This document shows, piece after piece, positions 44,871 through 54,095 of a stretch of 64,000 nucleotides of DNA; position 1 is the stretch's first letter, and every line of letters starts with the position of its first letter. The stretch spans positions 30,918-94,917 of the forward strand of contig NZ_DLFW01000020.1 of assembly GCF_002482385.1 (NCBI RefSeq), written 5' to 3'. The notes beneath the pieces are model-generated. The model worked only from the letters and a program-made list of their open reading frames with translations, did no database searches and was not told the origin of the DNA. Position numbers and translations under genes: made by a program. This DNA is from Dysgonomonas sp. UBA7710. GTDB lineage: Bacteria > Bacteroidota > Bacteroidia > Bacteroidales > Dysgonomonadaceae.

Positions 44871-47800
44871 ATGTCAGCCAGAAATTTATTGAAAAGGAAA
44901 ATACTAGTTAAAGGTATTTCAGCTATACTTCTTGTAATAGTATTATATCTGCTATACAATACTCTTCTTTCTCCGACGAAAATAGCTTTAGTTAATTTCC
45001 CGTCTTATCAAGTCTCTAATATTATCCTATCCAATGATAGCCGTTTTATCTGTGTAGATGAAGTCGGAGAAGAAAATGCTTCCGATCTGAAAAATTATGA
45101 TGCGGTTTTATTATTTGGACCGGGATTGAGACTGACTGAAGGACAAGTGAAAAACATAGAGATCGCAGGAAAAAAAGGGGCGGCAGTATATACTTTTGTG
45201 TTTTCATCTGACATAATAAAAAATCAAAATATAGATAGCTTGCAGCAAAATGAACTCGATACTTATTACGGGAACAGATGTAAAGAAAATTTCAAAAATA
45301 TGCTGCATTATATTCGTAAAGAATTTGACAATAAGAAACTAACAGCCAAACAAGCAGAAAAACCAATTATTATTCCTTCCGATATCCTGTACTATCTGGA
45401 TGATAAGAAATACTATAACACAGCCGAAGAACTCACTTCTTATTTGAAAGAGAACGATATCTATAAGGAAGGAGCTCCACGAATTGCTTTTATATCAGGG
45501 ATGACTTCTCCCCTCGAAGGAAACCGAAGTTATATAGACAGTCTTATTGTGGGCTTAGAGGTAGCCGGATATAACATATATCCTATTTCGGCATCAGCTA
45601 AACGCCTGACCTTTCTGAAAGAAATTAATCCCGACGCAGTAGTCTATCTCCCAATGGGACGGTTGGGAGGGGATGATCTGGTAGAATGGATGAAACAACA
45701 AAACATACCACTGTTTTGTCCTTATCCTGTTATGCAGAGTCATGATGAATGGGTAAATGACAAACGGGGACAAGTTGGGGGATTTCTTACTGCGCGTATT
45801 GTATTGCCGGAAATAGACGGAGGAATATATCCACTGCCTATTTCTACGCAGAATCAGCATAGCAACCAGTATTTTGTGTTTGATCCGGAGCCGGAACGTC
45901 TAAAGAACTTTATAGCCAATGTTGACAACTATCTGAAATTAAAGAAAATATCTAATAAAGATAAGCGGATAGCGATTGCATATTTTAAAGGTCCGGGACA
46001 AAGTTCGTTAGTGGCTACAGGACTTGAAGTTGCACCATCTCTTTATGAATTTCTAAAACGTCTCAAAAGTGAAGGTTATAAAGTAGATGGACTACCAGAG
46101 TCACTCAATGATTTTATAGAGTTACTAAATAAGCAAGGTTGTTTATTTGGAAATTATGCAAAAGGAGAGATTTCTAACTTTATGACAAACGGAAATCCTT
46201 TATGGATAAAGAAGACTGATTATGAAAACTGGGCTAGTGAGGTAATTCCTTCTGAGAAATACAACGAGGTTGTGAATAAATACGGAGAAGCTCCGGGAGA
46301 ATTTATGAATGGAGTACATGATAATGAATCTGCATTGGCTGTATCATGTATTAGATTCGGAAATATTGCGATCTTTCCGCAACCCAAAGCTGCTGTAGGA
46401 GATGATGATTTTAAAATAATACATGGAGCAGATGTTGCGCCTCCGCATTCTTATATTGCTCCTTATTTATGGGCACAGAAAGGATTCAAAGCAAATGCGT
46501 TTATTCATTTTGGTACGCATGGCAGTTTGGAATTCACTCCCGGAAAACAAACTGCTTTATCCCAAAATGATTGGTCTGATTGCCTAATGGGAACTATGCC
46601 TCATTTTTATTATTATACTATTTCGAATGTGGGGGAAGGAATTATTGCGAAACGACGTCTTCACGCCGCACTTATTTCATACCTGACCCCTCCTTTTATG
46701 GAAAGTAAAACCCGTAACCAATTTGATGGACTACTTCGAACTATTGAAAAATATCACGCATCATCAGAAAGGGAACAGGCAGGAATTTCGTTAAAGATAA
46801 AATCAATAGCTATTGATATGGGTATTCATCGCGATTTACAGTTAGATGGTAATCCTTCTAAACCATATACATCTGACGATATCAGTTATATTGAAAATTT
46901 TGCCGAAGAAGTCGCCAATGAAAAAATGACAGGTAAATTGTATACCCTAGGGCAGCTATACAGCAGAGAGGATATAATATCTACTACTGTAGCTATCAGC
47001 GCAGATCCATTGGCATACAGCCTGGCTAAACTGGATTTGCTGAAGAAGCGAATAACAAAGCAACAATATGAGAATAATTCTTTCATCACTCAAAAATATC
47101 TAAACCCCATTAAAATAAAGATACAGCCCCTCTTAAGTGGGAAGGATGAGGATGCTTCTTCGCTCTATTCACTCGTAGATCTTTCAGAAAATGATATAAA
47201 AAAGGCTAATAATATAGACCGAATACTGAATCCCCGAGAGATGACGATGACATCGATGATGAATGAAATGCCCACTTCTTCCGAAGATAAAAACTCAGCG
47301 TCTAAAATAAAGATGCCAGCTAATATGCCTAAGACAGGAAAAATGCCTGACTTTGTAAAGAAAAAAATTGAAGAAGAGAAAAAAAATCAACAAATAGTAG
47401 ATAGAAAAGAAGACAAAGGAAGACCATCTGTTTCTCTGGAAGATAAAGATTTTAGCATAGCTGTATTAGAGATAGAGAGAACAATACGAAATATATTTAA
47501 TTATAAAAAATTATTAGAGACATCTCCGGAAGCTGAGATGAATTCCCTTTTAAACTCTCTTAATGGAGGATATATTGCACCTTCTCCCGGAGGAGATGCT
47601 GTAAGAAATCCCAATGCATTACCTACCGGCCGCAACTTGTATTCGATTAATGCCGAGGCTACTCCTTCTTTGAGAGCCTGGGATAATGGTAAAATGTTGG
47701 TAGAAGCTACACTATCTCTATATCAAAAAAAGCATGGAGAATATCCGCGCAAAGTAAGTTATACTTTCTGGGCAGGTGAATTTATAGAAAGTGAAGGGGC

Positions 47801-49133
47801 AACTGTTGCTCAGGCACTATATATGTTAGGAGTAGAACCTGTCAGAGACCGGATGAATCGTGTTACGGATTTACGGCTTATTCCATCAGAAGAATTGGGG
47901 CGTCCGCGTATAGATATTGTGGTGCAAACCTCCGGGCAGCTTAGGGATTTAGCTGCATCCAGACTGATAATGATAACTAAAGCCGTATCTATGGCAGCCA
48001 GAGCAAAAGATGATGTTTTTGATAATTATGTAGCGCAAGGTACAGTAGATTCGGAAAGAATGTTGGTTGACAAAGGAGTTAGTCCTCAGACTGCACGCGA
48101 ATTATCAACCATGAGAGTGTTTGGCGGAGTGAATGGTCATTATGGAACAGGTATAATGGATTTGGTAGAGAAGGGTGATGCATGGGAAAATACAACCGAA
48201 GTCGCCGAAACTTATATGCATAATATGGGTGCTATATATGGAGATGATAAAAATTGGGGTGCTTTTACTAAAGATTTGTTTCAAATTGCCCTCAATAAAA
48301 CCGATATAGTTGTTCAGCCACGTCAGAATAATACTTGGGGTTCTTTGAGCCTCGATCATATGTATGAATTTATGGGAGGCGTAAATCTGGCCGTTAAGAA
48401 TGTGACAGGAAAAGAACCTGATACTTATTTATCCGATTATCGTAACCGGAATAAAATCCGGATGCAGGAGCTAAGAGAGGCAATCGGAGTCGAAAGCCGC
48501 ACAACATTGCTCAATCCTGCTTTTATTAAGGAAAAGATGAAAGGAGGGAGTTCTTCGGCTCAGGTGTTTACTAAGACTTTTACGAATACATATGCATGGA
48601 ATGTGATGAAGCCTGATGTTATCGACAATGAAATGTGGAACCAGTTATATGAAGTATATGTTAAGGATTCTCATAATCTGGGAATACAATCCTTCTTCAG
48701 ACAGCAAAATCCGGCAGCCATGCAGGAGATTACTGCTGTAATGTTAGAGACAGCCCGTAAAGGCTTATGGAAAGCTACAGATCAACAGCTGATGGATATT
48801 GCTAATTTGCATACCGACCTTGTAAAAGAATTTGGAGCGACAGGTTCTAACTTCTCAGGCTCAAATATTAAATTACAGGATTTTATAGCAAAGAAAGCGA
48901 AGTCGGAAAATACAAATGCTTATAAGCAGCAACTTCAGAAAATGAAATCGGCAGATGCCTCTTCCGAAATTATGAAGCAGGGCACTGTTTTGAAGAAAGA
49001 AGGGGTTTCTCAGTCTGAGGATGGAAAAGAAAATTCATTGAACGGTATAGTTGTCGTATCAATGGTGCTTGTAATATTCGTGGTATTACTGGTTATTTTA
49101 CGTAAAAAGAGACAAAAAGAGCAATCTGAGTAA
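44871..49133 (+). CDS. membrane-anchored CobN/HmuS-like chelatase
   Basis: A 1420-residue CobN/magnesium-chelatase H-subunit homologue. It has an N-terminal membrane anchor (about 12-32), the CobN/BchH motif HFGTHGSLEFTPGKQ (about residue 547), the later VSYTFWAGEFIESEGATVAQ and RMNRVTDLRLIPSEELGRPR motifs, and a C-terminal membrane segment (about 1388-1410) followed by basic residues. With a signal anchor at both ends the catalytic part should face the periplasm. A methionine-rich linker lies at about 793-835. CobN needs CobST, which are absent, so this belongs to the HmuS group, which handles heme (and is reported to remove iron). The substrate here is inferred as a corrinoid. Confidence 0.88.
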   Translation: MSARNLLKRKILVKGISAILLVIVLYLLYNTLLSPTKIALVNFPSYQVSNIILSNDSRFICVDEVGEENASDLKNYDAVLLFGPGLRLTEGQVKNIEIAGKKGAAVYTFVFSSDIIKNQNIDSLQQNELDTYYGNRCKENFKNMLHYIRKEFDNKKLTAKQAEKPIIIPSDILYYLDDKKYYNTAEELTSYLKENDIYKEGAPRIAFISGMTSPLEGNRSYIDSLIVGLEVAGYNIYPISASAKRLTFLKEINPDAVVYLPMGRLGGDDLVEWMKQQNIPLFCPYPVMQSHDEWVNDKRGQVGGFLTARIVLPEIDGGIYPLPISTQNQHSNQYFVFDPEPERLKNFIANVDNYLKLKKISNKDKRIAIAYFKGPGQSSLVATGLEVAPSLYEFLKRLKSEGYKVDGLPESLNDFIELLNKQGCLFGNYAKGEISNFMTNGNPLWIKKTDYENWASEVIPSEKYNEVVNKYGEAPGEFMNGVHDNESALAVSCIRFGNIAIFPQPKAAVGDDDFKIIHGADVAPPHSYIAPYLWAQKGFKANAFIHFGTHGSLEFTPGKQTALSQNDWSDCLMGTMPHFYYYTISNVGEGIIAKRRLHAALISYLTPPFMESKTRNQFDGLLRTIEKYHASSEREQAGISLKIKSIAIDMGIHRDLQLDGNPSKPYTSDDISYIENFAEEVANEKMTGKLYTLGQLYSREDIISTTVAISADPLAYSLAKLDLLKKRITKQQYENNSFITQKYLNPIKIKIQPLLSGKDEDASSLYSLVDLSENDIKKANNIDRILNPREMTMTSMMNEMPTSSEDKNSASKIKMPANMPKTGKMPDFVKKKIEEEKKNQQIVDRKEDKGRPSVSLEDKDFSIAVLEIERTIRNIFNYKKLLETSPEAEMNSLLNSLNGGYIAPSPGGDAVRNPNALPTGRNLYSINAEATPSLRAWDNGKMLVEATLSLYQKKHGEYPRKVSYTFWAGEFIESEGATVAQALYMLGVEPVRDRMNRVTDLRLIPSEELGRPRIDIVVQTSGQLRDLAASRLIMITKAVSMAARAKDDVFDNYVAQGTVDSERMLVDKGVSPQTARELSTMRVFGGVNGHYGTGIMDLVEKGDAWENTTEVAETYMHNMGAIYGDDKNWGAFTKDLFQIALNKTDIVVQPRQNNTWGSLSLDHMYEFMGGVNLAVKNVTGKEPDTYLSDYRNRNKIRMQELREAIGVESRTTLLNPAFIKEKMKGGSSSAQVFTKTFTNTYAWNVMKPDVIDNEMWNQLYEVYVKDSHNLGIQSFFRQQNPAAMQEITAVMLETARKGLWKATDQQLMDIANLHTDLVKEFGATGSNFSGSNIKLQDFIAKKAKSENTNAYKQQLQKMKSADASSEIMKQGTVLKKEGVSQSEDGKENSLNGIVVVSMVLVIFVVLLVILRKKRQKEQSE

Positions 49134-49168
49134 GTGGATGATAGGCATCCTGCCATCCACTTATTTTA
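49131..49168 (+). terminator. hairpin between CobN-like and HmuT-like genes
   Basis: A 10-bp perfect stem, TAAGTGGATG (49131-49140, containing the CobN-like stop) with CATCCACTTA (49154-49163), is followed by TTTTAAA. It may partly terminate transcription. Confidence 0.6.
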
Positions 49169-49187
49169 AATATAAGCTATAGAAAAA

Positions 49188-49901
49188 ATGGAACTTATTA
49201 TCCGGATATTGATGCTTTTCATTTTTGTAAACTGTATTCTGAAACTAAGTTTTTGGAAGCCGTGGCAATCGATAATCTTCAGTTCAATTTGTTCCGTTTT
49301 TATTATTAAAATGTGTCCATATGCGATTTTACAGTCTAAAACACAATTGGCAGACTTCCTAACGCACACTAAGATTTTACAGGATGCTGCAGTACTTATC
49401 TCAATCGAATCTGCCATCTGTTTCACTTTTTGTTTTACAGCTTTGCGCGAGATATTCGGGACAAAATTAAAAAAATGGATACAACCTTTGTTCTGGTACC
49501 CTACTCTGCTTATTTTTCCTGTAATATTCTATTTATTGACGCAAATCATTTTTACTATGCCGGGAACAGATTTCGGGCTTATTTCTTATCTGTTGGCAGG
49601 AGGTTTATTGGTCGGATTACCGGCTCTGAGTTTTCTGATAAAGTATCTTTATCCTGAGAAGGAACTTCGACTGGAAATTCATTTTCTTGTAAGCCTATTT
49701 ATTTGTATTGTCGGTCTTATTACTACAGTAAATGGCAATGTGACTTATGCTGCTGTCGATGGACCTGTCAATATTAGAGCCTTGGTATTATCCTTTGCTC
49801 TTTTTATCCTTGCTTTTTCTATCGGTTTTTTATGGAATAAAATTAAATGGACTCTTAGGCAGAGACGGAAAATATTAAAAACAACTAAAATAAAACACTA
49901 A
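49188..49901 (+). CDS. HmuT-like integral membrane protein
   Basis: A 237-residue polytopic membrane protein with about 6-7 hydrophobic segments (for example IFSSICSVFIIKMCPYAILQ and SFALFILAFSIGFLWNKIKW). I do not recognise a named domain, but its position between the HmuS-like gene and the ExbB-like gene is the same as HmuT in the hmuYRSTUV operon of P. gingivalis. Its function is unknown. It is separated by 3 bp from the ExbB-like gene. Confidence 0.7.
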   Translation: MELIIRILMLFIFVNCILKLSFWKPWQSIIFSSICSVFIIKMCPYAILQSKTQLADFLTHTKILQDAAVLISIESAICFTFCFTALREIFGTKLKKWIQPLFWYPTLLIFPVIFYLLTQIIFTMPGTDFGLISYLLAGGLLVGLPALSFLIKYLYPEKELRLEIHFLVSLFICIVGLITTVNGNVTYAAVDGPVNIRALVLSFALFILAFSIGFLWNKIKWTLRQRRKILKTTKIKH

Positions 49902-49904
49902 CAA

Positions 49905-50510
49905 ATGGAGATTATTTCAAAAGTATTATTCTGGGTGGCCAATAGCCTGCTTATTCCTGATATTATCATTTTGCTGTTTCTTTTCGCCCGTTCATTGCTG
50001 TTAATCGGCGGTTTTTATAATCAATATATGGTGAAAAGAAAAAATGATAAGGCGCTAACGGATAAAATAAAGAATCTAAATTATTCTTCTATAGGATTAC
50101 TGAAGGCTGCCTTGCCCCAACAAGACAATTCTCTGTTTATTAGCTATATGAGAGACTTACTAACGATTCCACCCAGTGAGGCTTACTCAGATTTCCTTAT
50201 ATCTAATTTTGAAAATGAAGCGGAAAAAGATATATCCCTATCTAAATTATTAGCAAAGATGGGGCCAGTATTAGGTTTAATAGGTACATTGATTGCGATG
50301 AGCCCTGCATTAGTCGGCTTATCTACAGGAGATATTTCAAGCATGGCTTACAATATGCAAGTAGTATTTGCTACAACAGTTGTGGGTTTAGTGGTAAGTG
50401 CCGTTGGACTGGTAACGTTACAGTTTAAACAGCGTTGGTATGCTTGTGATGTAAATAATCTAGATTACGTGGCAAGAATATTAATAAAAAGAGAAGAAAG
50501 GGAAGAATAA
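49905..50510 (+). CDS. MotA/TolQ/ExbB-type proton channel protein (HmuU-like)
   Basis: A 201-residue protein with three transmembrane segments. The MotA/TolQ/ExbB signature is at about 118-170: LLAKMGPVLGLIGTLIAMSP and the following AYNMQVVFATTVVGLVVSAV. It presumably couples the proton gradient to the operon's other components, as ExbB does for TonB. It is 3 bp from the HmuT-like gene and 2 bp from the HmuV-like gene. Confidence 0.9.
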   Translation: MEIISKVLFWVANSLLIPDIIILLFLFARSLLLIGGFYNQYMVKRKNDKALTDKIKNLNYSSIGLLKAALPQQDNSLFISYMRDLLTIPPSEAYSDFLISNFENEAEKDISLSKLLAKMGPVLGLIGTLIAMSPALVGLSTGDISSMAYNMQVVFATTVVGLVVSAVGLVTLQFKQRWYACDVNNLDYVARILIKREEREE

Positions 50511-50512
50511 TT

Positions 50513-50851
50513 ATGCGTCGTCGACATAGAAGAATGAGTAAGTTTTCGCAGGAAGAGGACACGGATCCGCTAAGTGTAGTAGTCAATCTATTTGATGTAG
50601 CAATGGTTTTTGCCGTAGCATTGATGGTTGCTATGGTAATGCATATGAGTATGACGGAGGTATTTACGAAGGAAGACTATACTATTGTAAAGAATCCGGG
50701 AAAAGAAAATATGGAAATAATAACCAAAGAAGGAGGCAAGATAAATAAATACACACCGTCACAGGATCAATCATCATCTCAGCAGAAAGGACGTAAAGTA
50801 GGGATTGCTTACGAACTTGAAAATGGTGAAATTATCTATGTTCCTGAATGA
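50513..50851 (+). CDS. DUF2149 protein (HmuV-like, ExbD/TolR-like partner)
   Basis: A 112-residue protein with one transmembrane helix (about 27-46: LFDVAMVFAVALMVAMVMHM) preceded by the DUF2149 motif DTDPLSVVVNLFDVAM. The C-terminal part would be periplasmic, as in ExbD. DUF2149 genes accompany ExbB-like and CobN-like genes in this type of operon. It starts 2 bp after the upstream stop codon. Confidence 0.88.
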   Translation: MRRRHRRMSKFSQEEDTDPLSVVVNLFDVAMVFAVALMVAMVMHMSMTEVFTKEDYTIVKNPGKENMEIITKEGGKINKYTPSQDQSSSQQKGRKVGIAYELENGEIIYVPE

Positions 50852-50994
50852 TTTTTGACAGATTAAGTCCCTATGAGAAGATTTTATATTGCAAAGAATT
50901 ATCCTCTTCTGGTGATGAGATTAATATAAAAAGTAGGTTTAGTTATAGAAAGGGCCATTATGTAATGGTATGAGACCTTGTTAACAAAGTCCGT

Positions 50995-51055
50995 TTTGGA
51001 ACAAAAAAAGACATTTATTGAACAGTTCTAGAGAAGAGAGAATAATTAATCTTTG
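50995..51055 (+). promoter_or_regulatory. shared operator A and promoter of the DUF4421 gene
   Basis: GAAC at 50999 and 51020 (21 bp apart) is inside a stretch of 29 bp that aligns with site B without gaps. The G of a -7 element (ATCTTTG) is at 51055, 32 bp after the second GAAC. The gene begins at 51087. Confidence 0.6.
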
Positions 51056-51086
51056 CGTTTTATAAAGAATAAAAACTCTCTGATAT

Positions 51087-52070
51087 ATGTTGCGAATCCG
51101 TTTATTATTTCTTCTCCCAATATTATTGTCCGGTATCAAGGTCTCTTCTCAGACGGACAGTACATACATAAGCTCTTTTGATCGGGATTTCTCCGCACGT
51201 TCTTATATAACAACAAAGATTTCAGGCCTGGATAAAATGACAAAACAAGAATACGCCGGATTCATATACCGGATCAATGCTCCTGTAGGGATAGGTGTTG
51301 GTGCGTCATGGAAGAATTATGCATTTGCCTTTAGTCGTAGGATTGGATTTCTAAGGGATCCTAAAAAAGGAAAAACAAATTCACTAGAATTTCAGTATTA
51401 TGGTTATAGACGTAAGTTTGCATACAGTTTATCTTTACAAAAACATAGTGGATTTTATAATGAAATAATCAACCCGGATGGAAGTTATACAACATACTCC
51501 AAAATGAAGCTCCATATGTATGGTGGGACTTTTCAATGGGTTTTTAATAATAAGAAATTTTCTTACAAAGCTGCGTTCAATCAAAATGAGCGACAACTAA
51601 AGTCTGCCGGGAGCTTTCTTCTGGGAGCAGCTGTCTATTACACAAAACTTAATACAGACACCGTGAAATTATTCTCAAATATGGAGAATATACATGAAAA
51701 TATACAATTAGGAATCACAGGAGGATATGCATACTCATGGGTCTTGGGCAAATCTTGGTTTGTTACAGGTTCTATCGATCTGGGAGTCAATTTGGGACAT
51801 AATAATCCCAAACAAATATTTAATGAGAAAATGAAGATTTATCCGACGCTAAATAGCCGTATAGCTGCAGGCTATAATCTGGATTCATGGTCTTTCGGTC
51901 TATCTTCTTATTATAACCGTGTGTATTTATTTATTGATGGAAAAGATAACCTGAGTGTAAATGAATTCAACATACAACTTACATTTATAAAACGATTTAA
52001 CTGGGGTAATAAGTTCGTTAATAAAACATTGAATGAGGCCAAACAGAAATTAGACAGATTCGGGTTGTAA
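51087..52070 (+). CDS. DUF4421 outer-membrane protein
   Basis: A 327-residue protein with a signal peptide (about 1-21) and repeated amphipathic strands. It resembles Bacteroidetes DUF4421 proteins (ISSFDRDFSARSYITTKISG, FRQ-like strand pairs, GGYAYSWVLGKSWFVTGSID). No function is known. Its promoter has an operator-like GAAC pair shared with the next gene and with the efflux operon. Confidence 0.7.
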   Translation: MLRIRLLFLLPILLSGIKVSSQTDSTYISSFDRDFSARSYITTKISGLDKMTKQEYAGFIYRINAPVGIGVGASWKNYAFAFSRRIGFLRDPKKGKTNSLEFQYYGYRRKFAYSLSLQKHSGFYNEIINPDGSYTTYSKMKLHMYGGTFQWVFNNKKFSYKAAFNQNERQLKSAGSFLLGAAVYYTKLNTDTVKLFSNMENIHENIQLGITGGYAYSWVLGKSWFVTGSIDLGVNLGHNNPKQIFNEKMKIYPTLNSRIAAGYNLDSWSFGLSSYYNRVYLFIDGKDNLSVNEFNIQLTFIKRFNWGNKFVNKTLNEAKQKLDRFGL

Positions 52071-52140
52071 TTTATACGCATATAATTGAATTAGAAGAAA
52101 TAATACTTATTGAACATTCAAGATTTATTCTAAATGTCTT

Positions 52141-52200
52141 TTTGGAACAAAAAACGACGTTTTTAGAACGAAAAAGATCGAGCGAAAGGATTGATCTTTG
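52141..52200 (+). promoter_or_regulatory. shared operator B and promoter of the small barrel gene
   Basis: GAAC at 52145 and 52166 (21 bp apart), with the G of TTGATCTTTG at 52200, is 31 bp after the second GAAC. A further GAAC-like half-site (TTGAACATTC) lies near 52111. The gene begins at 52276. Confidence 0.6.
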
Positions 52201-52275
52201 CAATCAGGAAAAGATATAACTTTTCTGAAATGGATTAATCCAATATCAATAAGTAATTAATAAAAAAGAGATGTT

Positions 52276-52851
52276 ATGAAAAAAATTCTTTTAATTCTTT
52301 TAGTAATGGTATCAACCGGAGCCTCGGCTCAAGGTATTTTGAGTCGGCTTCATTTCGGAATTAAAGCCGGTGGTAACTACAGTAATTTCACAAATGCAGA
52401 TTTTGGAACAGATCCTTTGATGGGTTTTCATGCAGGGGCTATCGTTGGCTTTGATTTGATTAAGGGTTTGTCGGTTCAGCAGGAATTCCTCTTCTCAACG
52501 CAAGGTGCGGAAATTAAAGATGATAACAATCTTTTCGATAAAGATAAACTGGAATTGTCATATATCTCAGTTCCTATTTTATTAAAATATAAAACCAGTA
52601 TAGGTATTTATATTGAAGCCGGACCTCAATTCAATATGTTAGTCTCTGATGTAAAAGATACCGGATTTGATAAATTTGCGGACAAGGTCGATTTAGGTAT
52701 TACAGGTGGAATCGGTTATCAGTTCCATAAAATTGGAATTGGAGCAAGATACTATGCCGGTCTGACTAAAGTTGGAAAGTTTGACTCTTCTAATATAAAG
52801 CCTGATTTTAAGAACAGTGTATTACAGGCTAGTATATTTTATATTTTCTAA
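52276..52851 (+). CDS. small outer-membrane beta-barrel protein (PorT-like family)
   Basis: A 191-residue protein with a signal peptide (1-18: cut after SAQG). Barrel strands typical of the outer-membrane protein beta-barrel domain follow: FGIKAGGNYSNFTNADF, SVQQEFLFSTQGAEIKDDNN, DLGITGGIGYQFHKIGIGAR, ending FYIF. The function is unknown. Its promoter carries operator B. Confidence 0.85.
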   Translation: MKKILLILLVMVSTGASAQGILSRLHFGIKAGGNYSNFTNADFGTDPLMGFHAGAIVGFDLIKGLSVQQEFLFSTQGAEIKDDNNLFDKDKLELSYISVPILLKYKTSIGIYIEAGPQFNMLVSDVKDTGFDKFADKVDLGITGGIGYQFHKIGIGARYYAGLTKVGKFDSSNIKPDFKNSVLQASIFYIF

Positions 52852-52948
52852 AAATATTTAATTAGAAACCCAAAACAAGACAAAAGGTTAGTTGTTATTC
52901 AACTCAATCTTTTTGTCTTCTTTTTTTATAAAACCGTACTACAAAAAT

Positions 52949-53827
52949 TCAATTGCGCCTGAAATCATTAGGAGTCATACCTGTATGTTTTTTAAAGAAT
53001 CGCCCGAATAAAGATGGCGTAGGAAAATTATATTCATCTGAAATCTGTGTTGCCGTCAGGTTGGTTGTTCTTAATAAAACTTTTATTTTCGTTATAACAA
53101 AATCATTAATCCAAACTAATGCCATCTTTCCTGTTGCCTTATAAACATTTTGAGAAAGACCTCGTGCTGTCATATTCATTTTATCTGCATAAAAATTAAC
53201 CGTTCGATCTTCTTTGTGGTATAATCCGATTAAGTCTATGAATTGCTTCATGACATTGTTTTTATATACCGGAACTTTATATTGATTCAAATCGATGGAC
53301 AGATACAGGCTGCTAATTTTAGTCAGATACCCGGACAATACCCCTTTTATCATATTCTCCCGAATAATTACATCATCATCGCTGTCATATAAATGCAATA
53401 TTAGAGAGTGAAACTCTGCCAGGATAGACATATCTTTTTGTGAAACTTTTAAACACGGGACTCTAAGTGTTTTTTCAATAGCCTCATAACGGTTATGTAA
53501 ACTAAGGTCAGATATAAAATCAAAAGAAAAGAATAAAGTTTTTAGCTCCAGATTATCACTCTTTGCAACCAATTCTATTAAATGGTCAGATGGTATAATG
53601 AGGATGGACTCTTCTTCTATGGCATATTCCTCCATATTTATTCTAATACTTGCATAACCATTTGTGCACAAAGCAAAAGTAATTTCCTCAAACACGTAAG
53701 GTTCATTTATTCGATATTCCGCATTTGGATTTTTTAATAGAATAAAATTATTCAGATAACCTAGTTTCTTTAAGTCCAACCTTGTGGTTTGTTTCGACTT
53801 CCATATCTCTTTTTTATTCATAATCAA
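52949..53827 (-). CDS. AraC family transcriptional regulator, probable regulator of the efflux regulon
   Basis: A 292-residue protein with an N-terminal cupin-like sensor domain and a C-terminal AraC HTH (about 190-292: MKQFIDLIGLYHKEDRTVNF, MTARGLSQNVYKATGKMALV, SDEYNFPTPSLFGRFFKKHT, GMTPNDFRRN). It is divergent from the MarR/RND operon and lies between genes whose promoters carry the GAAC pairs. It is the best candidate for the protein that binds them, though this is inferred from position. Confidence 0.88.
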   Translation of the reverse strand: MIMNKKEIWKSKQTTRLDLKKLGYLNNFILLKNPNAEYRINEPYVFEEITFALCTNGYASIRINMEEYAIEEESILIIPSDHLIELVAKSDNLELKTLFFSFDFISDLSLHNRYEAIEKTLRVPCLKVSQKDMSILAEFHSLILHLYDSDDDVIIRENMIKGVLSGYLTKISSLYLSIDLNQYKVPVYKNNVMKQFIDLIGLYHKEDRTVNFYADKMNMTARGLSQNVYKATGKMALVWINDFVITKIKVLLRTTNLTATQISDEYNFPTPSLFGRFFKKHTGMTPNDFRRN

Positions 53828-53879
53828 TTATAATTATTGAATATTCAGTTTCCTGCTTACTAAAGTATAAAAATAAAAA

Positions 53880-53993
53880 TTTGGAACAATTCTAAATGAT
53901 ATAAAAAGATCAAAACAATGTAAATAACTACATAATAGAACAATTAAAGTGCTTTTTTGAACAATTACGAGAAATGAAAATCTCTCATTTTTG
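53880..53993 (+). promoter_or_regulatory. shared operator C and promoter of the MarR/RND operon
   Basis: GAAC at 53938 and 53959 (21 bp apart) is followed by a -7-like element whose G (CATTTTTG) is at 53993, 31 bp after the second GAAC. A single half-site, GGAACAATT, at 53883 faces the AraC gene. The geometry matches sites A and B. Confidence 0.6.
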
Positions 53994-54095
53994 TAACTCA
54001 ATTGGGTTCTTCAAATAATTTCAATACAAGTAAAACTTATTTACTCTTAAATATGTGTACTTATTGTCTAAAAACCACATTAAAAAATATCATTT

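Noticed and set aside
53880..53900. GGAACAATTCTAAATG as a fourth full operator
   Set aside because: Only one GAAC box is present; none is found 21 bp away, so it is counted as a half-site.
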